Part shown: in pieces, positions 34,568 through 43,373 of the stretch
Position numbering within the stretch: position 1 is the first letter of the stretch
Layout: the number at the start of each line of letters is the position of its first letter
NCBI GenBank assembly: GCA_016930595.1
Contig: JAFGGJ010000082.1
Coordinates: 46,138-110,137, forward strand
DNA from: Planctomycetota bacterium
Lineage (GTDB): Bacteria > Planctomycetota > SZUA-567 > JAFGGJ01
Direction: 5' to 3'
DNA: 64,000 nucleotides
Position numbers and translations under genes: made by a program
The notes under the pieces: model-generated
Database searches by the model: none
What the model was told of the DNA's origin: nothing
What the model saw: the letters and a program-made list of their open reading frames with translations, nothing else

Positions 34568-36631
34568 ATGCTGAGTCCGGCTGAAGACAGCGGGTTTCGC
34601 CTTCAGGGAGACGGCCACGGAAACCTGACGGGCTGGAATGCCGTCGCAGCCTGGGTCGTGACGGGTCTCTGCGCGGCGTTCTGTTTCCAGGCGACCGTGT
34701 TCCCTCTTGTGAACACCGACATCTGGTGGCACCTGAGCGCGGGCCGGCACATGGTCGCTCACGGTGGTTTCATCCGGCAGGATCCTTTCGCTTTCGCTCC
34801 TGAGCACAGCCCGTGGGTGAACCTGCACTGGCTGTTCCAGTTGGCGGCATACTGCGTTCATTCGGCCGCGGGGGTGAACGGGCTGATACTGGCAAAGGCG
34901 GGAATCTTCATGGTTTCCTGCGTGTTGCTGGTGCTGTCTGTCCGTGATGGAAGAACGCTGGCGTTTTCCGCCGTGTTCCACGCCGTGCTTATGTACCAGG
35001 TAAGGTTTCTGATACTGGTGCGGCCGATAGTCTTCACGCTGCTTTTCCTGTCGATATTCCTGCTGGTCCTGGAAGAATACGGCCGCGGCGGCAAAAAACG
35101 GATATTGTGGGTGCTGCCGGTGGTGCAGGTGCTGTGGGTGAACATGCAGGGGCTGTTTGTTCTGGGGCCGGTGGTCGTGCTGTGTTACCTCGCGGGATGG
35201 GCAGCGGCCGGCGGGCTTGCCGGGAAGGAGGGACAGTATATCGAGTTCGAAACGCCGCCCGACGGAGGGCGGTTGAAGACACTGTTGTGGTTTTTCCTCG
35301 GCACGTGCGCGGCGTGTTTTGTGAACCCGTACGGTTACAGGGGCGTTCTTCTGCCGGCGCTGCTTTACTCCAGGATTCAGCCGGGCCTGTCGGATATCTA
35401 CGCGTGGAACGTGTCGGAAAACCTGCCGACGTGGCACATACTCGAGACCTCTCCATGGATACTGCCGTACCTGAAATGGTTCGGCGTTGCGGCTGTGGGC
35501 AGCTTCATAGCGGCCCGGCGGAAGTTTTCGGCGGCGAGGTTCCTGCTGTTCGCGGCGTTTTTCTACCTGGGGCTGATGGCGGAAAGAAACCTGTCGCTGT
35601 ACTTCTTCGTGCTGGGGCCGGTTACCGTCGGAAACCTGAATGCCGCGCTGAAAGACGTGGAACCAGGGCGATTCCGGCGAGTGGCGCGGGTCTTCCGCAT
35701 TGGGATTCCCGTGGCCGGCCTGGCGGTTCTGCTACTGCTGTCGGTTGCCGTTATCAGGTCGAACGCCATGAATCCGGCCGTGCTCGGAACGGCGCCGTTC
35801 CGCTATCCCGAGGAAGCGGCGGAAATCCTGGCGGCACGGCCGTTCGAGGGCAACGTGTTCAACTCGGTGCGATACGGCGGCTACCTTATATGGCGGTTGT
35901 ATCCTGGAAAGAAAGTCTCAGCCGACGGCCGTTTGGCGATACGTTCCAGAAAGGCGTTCAGGTCCTATCTCGAGTTGCTCGACTGCCCGGAGGCTTTTCA
36001 TGGATACTCGCATGCACACGGAATTACCCGGGTGCTGCTGCCTGCAGCGGTTTTCAGGCGATACCTGCCGCTGATCAAGTGGTTGCACGACAGCCCCGAC
36101 TGGGATCTGGTGTATTGCGACGGGGCGTCGGTGCTGTTCGCCGGGGCCGGTACGCACGACATGGACGTGCTGGATCTTTTCTCTCCGGCGGACGTGTCGA
36201 TGATCGAAGCGGGGCTGGAGAAGCGGTTTTCCGGCAACGCGTACGTATATGAGGCTGGCCGGCGTAACCTGGGCGCGTTACTGTTGTACGTCGGAAGCCT
36301 GGATCAGGCCGGGCGTATCCTGGCGGAGCTGCCTTCCGACAGGTCGAAACGCCTGCTGGCTCGATGCCGCTACCACCAGGGCAGAATCTATCAAGCCCGC
36401 GGAATATCAATGCGCCTGCTTGAACGGGAACCCGGCGATACCGACAGTCTGAATCTGCTCGGGCAGACGTATCTTGATGAAAAAGACTACAAGACGGCCG
36501 TCGGGTATTTTTCAGCCGCGCTCAGGAGCGATCCCTACAGCAGTTGGGCAAAAGAGGGCCTGAAGAGCGTGGAGAAGGAACTCGATGGTTCTCAGGGCGA
36601 ATCCGGCCGGCGCAGGCTTGATGTTAACTGA
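34568..36631 (+). CDS. polytopic membrane protein with C-terminal TPR
   Basis: 687 residues from ATG 34568, seven bases after the preceding stop. Residues 20-420 contain about 10-11 hydrophobic segments. The N-terminal periplasmic loop motif DIWWHLSAGRHMVAHGG followed by DPFAF and WVNLHWLFQ belongs to a family of GT-C-like membrane proteins common in Planctomycetes-related genomes. A soluble C-terminal part contains YGGYLIWRLYP and a TPR unit near 620-680 (LNLLGQTYLDEKDYKTAVGY). It may act on lipid-linked sugars at the periplasmic face, but no catalytic residue can be fixed. Likely co-transcribed with the propeller gene. Confidence 0.7.
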   Translation: MLSPAEDSGFRLQGDGHGNLTGWNAVAAWVVTGLCAAFCFQATVFPLVNTDIWWHLSAGRHMVAHGGFIRQDPFAFAPEHSPWVNLHWLFQLAAYCVHSAAGVNGLILAKAGIFMVSCVLLVLSVRDGRTLAFSAVFHAVLMYQVRFLILVRPIVFTLLFLSIFLLVLEEYGRGGKKRILWVLPVVQVLWVNMQGLFVLGPVVVLCYLAGWAAAGGLAGKEGQYIEFETPPDGGRLKTLLWFFLGTCAACFVNPYGYRGVLLPALLYSRIQPGLSDIYAWNVSENLPTWHILETSPWILPYLKWFGVAAVGSFIAARRKFSAARFLLFAAFFYLGLMAERNLSLYFFVLGPVTVGNLNAALKDVEPGRFRRVARVFRIGIPVAGLAVLLLLSVAVIRSNAMNPAVLGTAPFRYPEEAAEILAARPFEGNVFNSVRYGGYLIWRLYPGKKVSADGRLAIRSRKAFRSYLELLDCPEAFHGYSHAHGITRVLLPAAVFRRYLPLIKWLHDSPDWDLVYCDGASVLFAGAGTHDMDVLDLFSPADVSMIEAGLEKRFSGNAYVYEAGRRNLGALLLYVGSLDQAGRILAELPSDRSKRLLARCRYHQGRIYQARGISMRLLEREPGDTDSLNLLGQTYLDEKDYKTAVGYFSAALRSDPYSSWAKEGLKSVEKELDGSQGESGRRRLDVN

Positions 36632-36840
36632 TTGGTAATACAAGGCTTGCAGAAAATCCCGTTCAACAGCAGGGAGGTTCCCCCGGGCTATGAGTATCCG
36701 GTTCCGAGATATATGCGCCTTCTTGGGCTGCAACTGCCTGAGGTTACGATGTGTTGCACTGACTGGAATCTCCTCAAAAAAACAAAAAAAGAGTGCCTAA
36801 ATACGGTGTCGAGGCGCGTTTAACAGCAAAGGAACCCGAA

Positions 36841-37404
36841 ATGTCGGAAAAGGAAAAGGACAGCAAATCAGCCTGGCAGACGGCTCAGGTCGGCCAACTG
36901 TTAATAAAGGAGGAAGTACCCGTCAAGGCGTATATCCTGTCGGTGCTGCACAGCCCGGAGGCGGCGGACGAAGTTTTTCAGCAGGTGGCGGTAATTGCGC
37001 TCGAAAAGGCGGACGACTTTGAGCTTGGCACGAACTTCAGGACTTGGGCGATGTCCATCGGCCGGTTCGCATGCCTTGAATACATCCGCAAGAGGTCCGG
37101 TAAGGCTTTTGCCGCGTCGGAACTGATAGACATGCTCGCCGAAGAATCGGGGGCGTCCCAAGAGGATCCGCACCAGCTTATGGCCGCGCTTCACGAATGC
37201 CTGGAGCAGGTGCCGACGGATTCACGCCGAGTCCTGTTTCTGAGGTATGTCGAAGGCAAACCGGTGGACAAGATTGCGAATTTCATAAGCCGTACATTGC
37301 AGGGAACTTATGCGTTTATCAAGAGGCTCAAGGCTAAGATCAGGGAATGTGTCGAGAGGAAAACCGGTTTTTCGGTTGTTCCTTTTGAGGAAGGTGCGCT
37401 GTGA
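36841..37404 (+). CDS. ECF-like RNA polymerase sigma factor
   Basis: 187 residues from ATG 36841 with AAGGA upstream. Region 2 is recognised by LSVLHSPEAADEVFQQVAV and FRTWAMSIGRFACLEYIRKR (core binding and -10 recognition); region 4 by LEQVPTDSRRVLFLRYVEGK and a helix-turn-helix VDKIANFISRT. This matches the Rhodopirellula/Verrucomicrobium sigma family (TIGR02989-like). It overlaps the FecR-LamG gene as GTGA, so the regulator and its likely anti-sigma are made together. The 209 bases upstream hold an A-rich run and only weak promoter-like elements. Confidence 0.9.
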   Translation: MSEKEKDSKSAWQTAQVGQLLIKEEVPVKAYILSVLHSPEAADEVFQQVAVIALEKADDFELGTNFRTWAMSIGRFACLEYIRKRSGKAFAASELIDMLAEESGASQEDPHQLMAALHECLEQVPTDSRRVLFLRYVEGKPVDKIANFISRTLQGTYAFIKRLKAKIRECVERKTGFSVVPFEEGAL

Positions 37405-39191
37405 GGAAGGACAAGATAGACGCCGCCGAACTGGAATACCTGGAGAAGCTTCTAGACGGTGAACTGGACCCCGGTGACCCCATTGAACAACGCCTTCTCA
37501 ATGACAGCGCCCTCAGGCGGGTATATCGCCGCCTGGCGGTCGAACGATGTGCGTTCAGGGAAGCGCTGAAACTACATGCAATGGAAGATGCGCTGGAAGC
37601 CGGCATGAGGAAGGCCCCTACCAGCGAGAGACGCATGGCCCGGCGAGGTCGGTCAGCTCGCAGGAGCATCATGTGGCTGCTGTCCCTTGCGGCGGCGGCC
37701 GCCGTTCTTGCGGGAGTTTTCATCCTGTCGGAAAAGCCCGAAGGTCGTATACGGCCGGACGGCCGTCAGGTTGCCCGACATCCGATAATAGAAATTCCTC
37801 CAATTAACACCGCTGTCGAAGACGCGCCCATTCCTGGCGGCGAAGACTTGGTGGTTATTGAAGACCTGGCGCCGCAGGCCGAAGGACCTGAAGGCGATGT
37901 GGACCTGGCCGGTATACCCGAAACCTTGCCCGAAGACTATCCTGCCGACGGGCTGCTTGAGAGCGAGCCGGTAATTGCCGAGCACGCTGCCCCCATTGTT
38001 GACGTTGGAGAGACAAGGACTGCCACCGCCGGGCCAGTGGCTCGCATGACGAACATCGGCGGCACGGTTTCCTACAGGCGCGGCGAGGGCAAGTGGTTCA
38101 AGGCTTCGGCCGGCGTGCGTTTTCTTGAAGGCGATTCCGTCTATACTCGGTCCGGGCAGGCAAGCATCGCTTTCGCCGATGGGACGATTCTGCTCTCCGC
38201 ACGGCAGACTATGGTCACGTTCGGCAGTGCCGGCATACGGCTGGGCCGCGGGGAAATCTACTGCGTTCCAGCCCCCCGCTCCGGTGCTTTTAGTGTGGAC
38301 ACGCCCGACGGTACCGTACGCCACCTGGGCACCAGGTATGGCGTGAATGCCATGGCGTATGGCACCACGGTTACCGTGGAAGAGGGAAAAGTCCAGATCA
38401 GCAACGAAAAAGGCCTGGTGGATCTGGGCGAAGGCTACCAGTGCAGAATTCTCAGCGGGGCTGCTCCGGGCCGGCCCATGAAAGTTGACGTCAACAAGGC
38501 GCTGGGCTGGACGCGGGACAATGTTTTCGGAACCGCCGCATGGTTGACAAAAGGGCTCGTCGGCTACTGGGCCTTTGATGAAGGCTCGGGCCTGACTGCC
38601 CAAGACAGTGCCGCTCCGGGCAACCACGGCACAATCAACGGAGCCGTGTGGTGCAAGGGCATAAAGGGCGGCGCGCTGCGTTTTGACGGCAATGGCGATT
38701 ATGTCGCAGTGGGCAATCCGGGGGAACTGCAGATTACAGGTGCCATGACCCTGGTGGCCTGGGTGAACGTAAGGAGTTTCGAAAGCAACGGGCGCATCGT
38801 CTGCAAGCAGGCCGAGCCGGGCAACAGGGGCTGGAGCCTTAACGTGGAGGACTTAGAAGTTTTCACGATCCAGATCCCCTTGAACAAGGACAAGCATGTG
38901 GGCGCTATTACGCCGAAGATGCCCACTGGCAAGTGGACACACCTGGCGGGTGTCTACCGTCCGGGACGCGCAATAAGCATCTTTGTAAACGGCCAACTGG
39001 CCGGTGAAAGCGCCGAAGAAGTTCCGGAGGTGCAGTACAACAGCCCACTTGACGTCTGGATCGGCGGCAGGCCGAACGGCAGTTGTTATTTCGACGGCAT
39101 CATAGACGAAGTGAGGATATATAACCGCCCGCTTGACCAGGGGGAAATACTGGCTCTTTACAGTCGGGCGCTGGAAGAACAGGTTCAGTAG
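37401..39191 (+). CDS. FecR-domain anti-sigma-like protein with C-terminal LamG domain
   Basis: 596 residues from GTG 37401. Residues 1-75 are an acidic-basic anti-sigma-like N-terminus (LEYLEKLLDGELDPGD). One transmembrane segment at 89-109. An acidic Pro-rich linker leads to a FecR domain at about 213-355 (IGGTVSYRRGEG, DSVYTRSGQASIAF, LGTRYGVNA, TTVTVEEGKVQI). A LamG/concanavalin-like domain fills about 385-590 (GLVGYWAFDEGSGLTAQDSA, IIDEVRIYNRPLDQGEI). The layout suggests that an extracytoplasmic glycan-binding domain controls the sigma factor encoded just upstream. This pairing is known from PVC bacteria. Confidence 0.92.
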   Translation: MRKDKIDAAELEYLEKLLDGELDPGDPIEQRLLNDSALRRVYRRLAVERCAFREALKLHAMEDALEAGMRKAPTSERRMARRGRSARRSIMWLLSLAAAAAVLAGVFILSEKPEGRIRPDGRQVARHPIIEIPPINTAVEDAPIPGGEDLVVIEDLAPQAEGPEGDVDLAGIPETLPEDYPADGLLESEPVIAEHAAPIVDVGETRTATAGPVARMTNIGGTVSYRRGEGKWFKASAGVRFLEGDSVYTRSGQASIAFADGTILLSARQTMVTFGSAGIRLGRGEIYCVPAPRSGAFSVDTPDGTVRHLGTRYGVNAMAYGTTVTVEEGKVQISNEKGLVDLGEGYQCRILSGAAPGRPMKVDVNKALGWTRDNVFGTAAWLTKGLVGYWAFDEGSGLTAQDSAAPGNHGTINGAVWCKGIKGGALRFDGNGDYVAVGNPGELQITGAMTLVAWVNVRSFESNGRIVCKQAEPGNRGWSLNVEDLEVFTIQIPLNKDKHVGAITPKMPTGKWTHLAGVYRPGRAISIFVNGQLAGESAEEVPEVQYNSPLDVWIGGRPNGSCYFDGIIDEVRIYNRPLDQGEILALYSRALEEQVQ

Positions 39192-39230
39192 CCGGGATTG
39201 ATGGGATTCCACTGAAAGGAGATATGAACC

Positions 39231-42200
39231 GTGGAAAGGCTCAGGAAAATATCCATAGGTGCGCTGGCTGCCATCGTTCTTTTCTCCATGCACGCTCACG
39301 CAGTTAGCGTTGTTGCCACGCAGGCGCAGATCAAGAGTTTCCTGGGCAATCAGGGCGGTATACTCATGTTTACCGACAATGCTGACGGCAGCAAGCTGAA
39401 GTATATAGACATCGACGACGCTTCGCTCACTATACAGACTCTCGACACGGCCGCCTGCGCAAACCCCCACATGTCTTCCGATGGCACGCGTGTGGCTTAT
39501 GAGCGCAGCGGAAACATCTACACCCGTTACATATTCAGCGGCAGCCCGGTAGTATTCGTAAACGGAATGGTGGAAGCCTACTGGTTTAAGGACGGGTCTG
39601 ACGACTGGCTCATGTTTTGCCAGCCCACTGCAAAATACGGCTACACGGACGGCAACACGTATAAGTACAAGGTCGGCGGTGACGGTGTTTCACCCACCGG
39701 CGCTCCCGTCCAGATTTATTCCAAGGCCTATGACGGCGGCATAACGCCCGACAGGGTCTGGATTGGTGAAGCTTACGGCGACCGCCATGCGTACAACCTG
39801 GTTACTTCAACCGAATACACGAGCTTCTACAAGACCGGCGGCGGTACCGAAGGCCAGTGCTGCAACGCTTCGATGGCGCCGATGACGGGGCCTTATCGCT
39901 TTTTGACGCTCGTTCTCCCGCATCAGTACTTTCGCACCTGGCAGTACAACTCGGGCAGCGACAGGTGGGAGGAATACAAGACCTACACGAATCCTGCCGG
40001 TACCGTGGAATGGCAGAGGCCCGAATGGTCACTCCACCCCAACTACATAACCGTTGTCGCCCTGGACGGCGGCTACGACCTTTATATCCACAAGGTTGAC
40101 AACAACACCAGTTGTCTTAAGGTCCTTGATGGAGATATCAACAACAGCCACCTCTACGTGGGGCTCGCGAGTGGCAACCACGCGCCGACGGTCAATCTCA
40201 CCGCCAGCCCCACTTCCGGCCAGGCTCCACTCAACGTCAGCTTCAATTCCAATTCCTCCGACCCTGACAGTGACCCGCTGACACATGAATGGGACTGGAC
40301 CAACGACGGCACCTATGACAGCAATTCCGGTGCCACCCGGACGGCGTCGCACACGTACAGCAGCATCGGCACGTACACGTGTAAAGTCCGCGTCTCCGAT
40401 GGCACCGACAGCGTTACCGACACCGTCACTATAAACGTGACGGCAGCTCCTTATCTCAACAGTGTAGAAGTCACACCCGATCCCGGCGGGTGCGAACCGG
40501 GTGGCACGGCCGTTTTCACCGCCGTACCGAAGGACCAGTTCGGCAGCCCCTATGCCGCTGTCATCACGTGGAGCATAAGCGGTGGCGGGAGCATGTCGCC
40601 GGCTTCTTCCGGTTCGGCGGTCACTTCGCACAACTCGACCTTCCAGTCATCCGGCGCCGAAGGCACCTTCCAGGTGACGGCTACCGCTGCCGGCAGTGTG
40701 AACGATATCGTGGACTGCGTGGTGGTAGTGCCTCCGGTGACGCACATCAAGATAAACTGCGGCAGCAATACGTATGACGTGGTGGACTGGGAACGCGACG
40801 ACGGGTACGTAACAGGCGGGTCGGACTGGACCAACCCGAACACTGTGGATACGTCCGGCGTGGCGAATGCCGCTCCCGCGGAAGTTTACAGGAGCGTCCG
40901 GCATACCGGGCCGCATTCCTATGCGATTAGCGTGGACAGCGGTACCTACACGCTCAGGCTGCATTTCGCCGACCACTACACGGGTCCCAGGGACACCAAG
41001 TACACGGCGGAAGACGTTGTCATACTGGACCACTTCGACTACGCATCCGAAGCCGGCGGCACGGACAAGGCCCTGGTGAAGGACTTTTCCATCACGGTTA
41101 ACGATGGTGTGCTGAACATCCTCTGTGAAGACTACGGCGGCACGGATGTCTTCGAGGGGGGTATCGAAATAATCGGCGGAGGCACACCAGTAAACAATCC
41201 CCCGACCGTGAACCTGACGGTGGACCAGGCGAGCGGCACGGTGCCTTTGATGGTAAACTTCAATGCCAACTCGAACGATCCCGACAACGACCCGCTTACT
41301 CACGAGTGGGACTGGGACGGGGACGGCTCCTATGACCAGAATTCCGGTTCCGACGCCACGGTATCTCACACGTTCAGCAGCGCGGGGAGCTACACTGTCC
41401 GGGTCCGGGTTTCCGACGGCACCGACAGTGTCAGCGACACCATTGTTATCAATGTTTCCAGCCCTGCCAATAATCCACCCACGGTAGACCTGCAGGCGGA
41501 TGCAACGAGCGGGACGGAGCCGCTGACGGTGGACTTCGATGCGCAATCGAACGACGCCGACAGCGACCCCCTGACGCACGAATGGGACTGGAACGGTGAC
41601 GGCACGTATGACGAGAATTCCGGTTCCGACGACACCGTATCACATGTGTTCAGCACCGGCACCCACACTGTCCGGGTCCGGGTTTCCGACGGCACCGACA
41701 GTGTGACGGACACGGTAGTGATAAACGTGAGCGGGGGCGGAGGCACGACGACGATTACTCTGGACGCCCAGCAGGACACGTTCCTGACGGAAGCAACGCC
41801 TGCTGCGAACAATGACCAGCACAGCTACGGCCTGAACGTGAACAACAACGGCACCGAAATTGCAGAAACGCTGATACAGTTTGACACTTCAGGCATATCG
41901 GCGAGCGAAACTGTGGTGAGTGCGACGCTCAGGCTCTACTGCTACCGTGAAAACGGAGTATCGAGCTCAAGCGACACGGTGGAATTTATCCCGTGCACGA
42001 GTGCCTGGGATGAAACCACGGCGACATGGAACTCCGACCACACTAACGGCTCGGTGGTGGCTAAGACGGAAATATTCCCTGACATGACCGCTACTAACGA
42101 CATAGACCCGCCAGAAGCATGGAACGTGAATGTTACGGCGATAGTGCAGGACTGGGTGATGAATCCTGCGAACAACAACGGGTTGCGGCTTAGAGCGAAT

Positions 42201-42533
42201 GACAGCACGATGGACGTGAGGTTTGTGGACATGGAAGCGTCTTCGAGCCGGCCGTCCGAATGCGTGCCCGTGCTTGAAGTAACCTACGGCGCGGCCGGAC
42301 CGGACAGCACGCCGCCAACGGTGATCCCAACGCACGCGGTGCTCTCAGGCACTGTAAACGACGACAGCGGGCCGATAACGACAGTTGTGGTGCAGGGAGT
42401 GAACGTGACTGCCACTGCCGGTAACTGGACTTCCGGTTCCGTGTCGCTCACGGGCAGCAGCACGAACATCTCCGTAACTGCGACTGATCCAAGCAGCAAC
42501 ACCCGGACTTTGACCGTGAACGTAACGCATTGA
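39231..42533 (+). CDS. large secreted PKD/malectin/DNRLRE surface protein
   Basis: 1100 residues from GTG 39231 with AAGGAG about ten bases upstream. Signal peptide 1-24. Domains by coordinate: propeller-like N-terminus (25-310, with PD40-type SSDGTRVAYERSGNIY), PKD (about 316-405, DPLTHEWDWTNDG), Ig-like (408-500), malectin-like (505-648, HIKINCGSNTYDVV), two further PKD domains (657-743 and 747-835), DNRLRE/disaggregatase-related domain (842-1020) and a short beta-rich tail. No cell-wall anchor or CTERM tail is visible. PKD and malectin modules point to extracellular carbohydrate or cell-cell contacts. It follows FecR-LamG by 39 bases and is likely under the same sigma factor. Confidence 0.88.
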   Translation: MERLRKISIGALAAIVLFSMHAHAVSVVATQAQIKSFLGNQGGILMFTDNADGSKLKYIDIDDASLTIQTLDTAACANPHMSSDGTRVAYERSGNIYTRYIFSGSPVVFVNGMVEAYWFKDGSDDWLMFCQPTAKYGYTDGNTYKYKVGGDGVSPTGAPVQIYSKAYDGGITPDRVWIGEAYGDRHAYNLVTSTEYTSFYKTGGGTEGQCCNASMAPMTGPYRFLTLVLPHQYFRTWQYNSGSDRWEEYKTYTNPAGTVEWQRPEWSLHPNYITVVALDGGYDLYIHKVDNNTSCLKVLDGDINNSHLYVGLASGNHAPTVNLTASPTSGQAPLNVSFNSNSSDPDSDPLTHEWDWTNDGTYDSNSGATRTASHTYSSIGTYTCKVRVSDGTDSVTDTVTINVTAAPYLNSVEVTPDPGGCEPGGTAVFTAVPKDQFGSPYAAVITWSISGGGSMSPASSGSAVTSHNSTFQSSGAEGTFQVTATAAGSVNDIVDCVVVVPPVTHIKINCGSNTYDVVDWERDDGYVTGGSDWTNPNTVDTSGVANAAPAEVYRSVRHTGPHSYAISVDSGTYTLRLHFADHYTGPRDTKYTAEDVVILDHFDYASEAGGTDKALVKDFSITVNDGVLNILCEDYGGTDVFEGGIEIIGGGTPVNNPPTVNLTVDQASGTVPLMVNFNANSNDPDNDPLTHEWDWDGDGSYDQNSGSDATVSHTFSSAGSYTVRVRVSDGTDSVSDTIVINVSSPANNPPTVDLQADATSGTEPLTVDFDAQSNDADSDPLTHEWDWNGDGTYDENSGSDDTVSHVFSTGTHTVRVRVSDGTDSVTDTVVINVSGGGGTTTITLDAQQDTFLTEATPAANNDQHSYGLNVNNNGTEIAETLIQFDTSGISASETVVSATLRLYCYRENGVSSSSDTVEFIPCTSAWDETTATWNSDHTNGSVVAKTEIFPDMTATNDIDPPEAWNVNVTAIVQDWVMNPANNNGLRLRANDSTMDVRFVDMEASSSRPSECVPVLEVTYGAAGPDSTPPTVIPTHAVLSGTVNDDSGPITTVVVQGVNVTATAGNWTSGSVSLTGSSTNISVTATDPSSNTRTLTVNVTH
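41392..41712 (+). repeat. near-identical PKD-domain DNA repeats
   Basis: Two adjacent PKD modules share about 40 bases word for word (beginning ACACTGTCCGGGTCCGGG, then through the ACCGACAGTGT codons), offset by 273 bases. High nucleotide identity between modules suggests recent duplication or gene conversion. The third, upstream PKD module (40177-40440) is more diverged. Confidence 0.7.
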
Positions 42534-42563
42534 TGTCACTTTTGCTTGTGCTTGGATTCCGTA

Positions 42564-42577
42564 TACCGGTACCGGTA
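42564..42577. repeat. 14-base palindrome before the FN3 lipoprotein gene
   Basis: TACCGGTACCGGTA, a perfect palindrome made of two ACCGGT cores, in the 66-base gap upstream of ATG 42600. It could be an operator or an RNA hairpin; no consensus promoter spacing places it. Confidence 0.4.
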
Positions 42578-42599
42578 GATTGAACGAAAGGATGGCGAA

Positions 42600-43301
42600 A
42601 TGAAGATAACCAAATCATGCTTTCTGCTTGCGGCTCTGTTTGTTCTGGCATTGGGCTGTGGAGGTGGCTCTCCTCCGGCGATTGCTGCTCCTACGAACCT
42701 GAAGATCCTTGGCTTCACCACCACGTCGGTGAACCTGTCCTGGCAGGATACATCCGACAACGAGGACGGTTTCAAGATATATCGGAGCACCGATGGCAGC
42801 ACGTTTACCGAAGTCGACACCAACATCCTGCCGTCCTACAACGACGGGTCCGTTGTGCAGGGACAGCAGTACTACTACCGGGTCACCGCCTACAATGCCA
42901 CGGATGAATCGGCTTTTTCCAACACGGTTACGGTCATACCGGAAGACTACTACGTTACGCTTTTGGCCCCGAACGGCGCCGAAAGCCTCGTGCTTGATGA
43001 CATGTTCAACATTACATGGGTTACCAACATGCCGGGTTTCGATGCCAGGGTTTTGATCTCCTTGGACGGAGGCAGCACATACCCGGCGGGTAACGTCGTG
43101 CAGTTTGCGTGGGCGCCGAACGAATCTCCTATTCCGTGGAAAGTGGGCTACAAGAACACTGAGAACAACCCGCTGAATACACCCGTCTGGGAACAGTTGA
43201 TCTTTTCGTCCAACAGCAACTGCGTTATTAGGATAAGGGACTACATTGATGGTGCGGTGTCCGACGACAGCGACGGCGTTTTCACGATAACCGTTCCCTG
43301 A
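42600..43301 (+). CDS. fibronectin type III lipoprotein
   Basis: 233 residues. Signal peptide with lipobox LALGC (Cys near residue 20) and a following Gly-Gly-Gly-Ser-Pro spacer. Residues 30-110 are a fibronectin type III domain (APTNLKILGF, NLSWQDTSDNEDGFKIYR, QYYYRVTAYN). A second Ig-like domain at 115-230 begins YYVTLLAPNGAESLV and ends TITVP, a pattern (SPNGGE-like) seen in PVC and archaeal surface proteins. It is the last gene of the sigma-linked surface locus, with a terminator right after it. Confidence 0.85.
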   Translation: MKITKSCFLLAALFVLALGCGGGSPPAIAAPTNLKILGFTTTSVNLSWQDTSDNEDGFKIYRSTDGSTFTEVDTNILPSYNDGSVVQGQQYYYRVTAYNATDESAFSNTVTVIPEDYYVTLLAPNGAESLVLDDMFNITWVTNMPGFDARVLISLDGGSTYPAGNVVQFAWAPNESPIPWKVGYKNTENNPLNTPVWEQLIFSSNSNCVIRIRDYIDGAVSDDSDGVFTITVP

Positions 43302-43334
43302 TTCGCCAGGACTGATACGGTGTGAAGAAGCGGA

Positions 43335-43364
43335 GGCGAGGGCATTGCCCTCGCCCCTGTTTTT
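43335..43364 (+). terminator. intrinsic terminator after the FN3 lipoprotein gene
   Basis: Stem GGCGAGGGCA (43335-43344) pairs perfectly with TGCCCTCGCC (43346-43355), with inner pairs opening to form the loop, followed by CCTGTTTTT. It lies between convergent genes (42600 plus, 43374 minus) and is the clearest terminator in the window. Confidence 0.8.
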
Positions 43365-43373
43365 GGGCGCGCG

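Noticed and set aside
36632..36823. 63-codon frame before the sigma factor
   Set aside because: Starts at TTG without a ribosome-binding site and has no conserved look.
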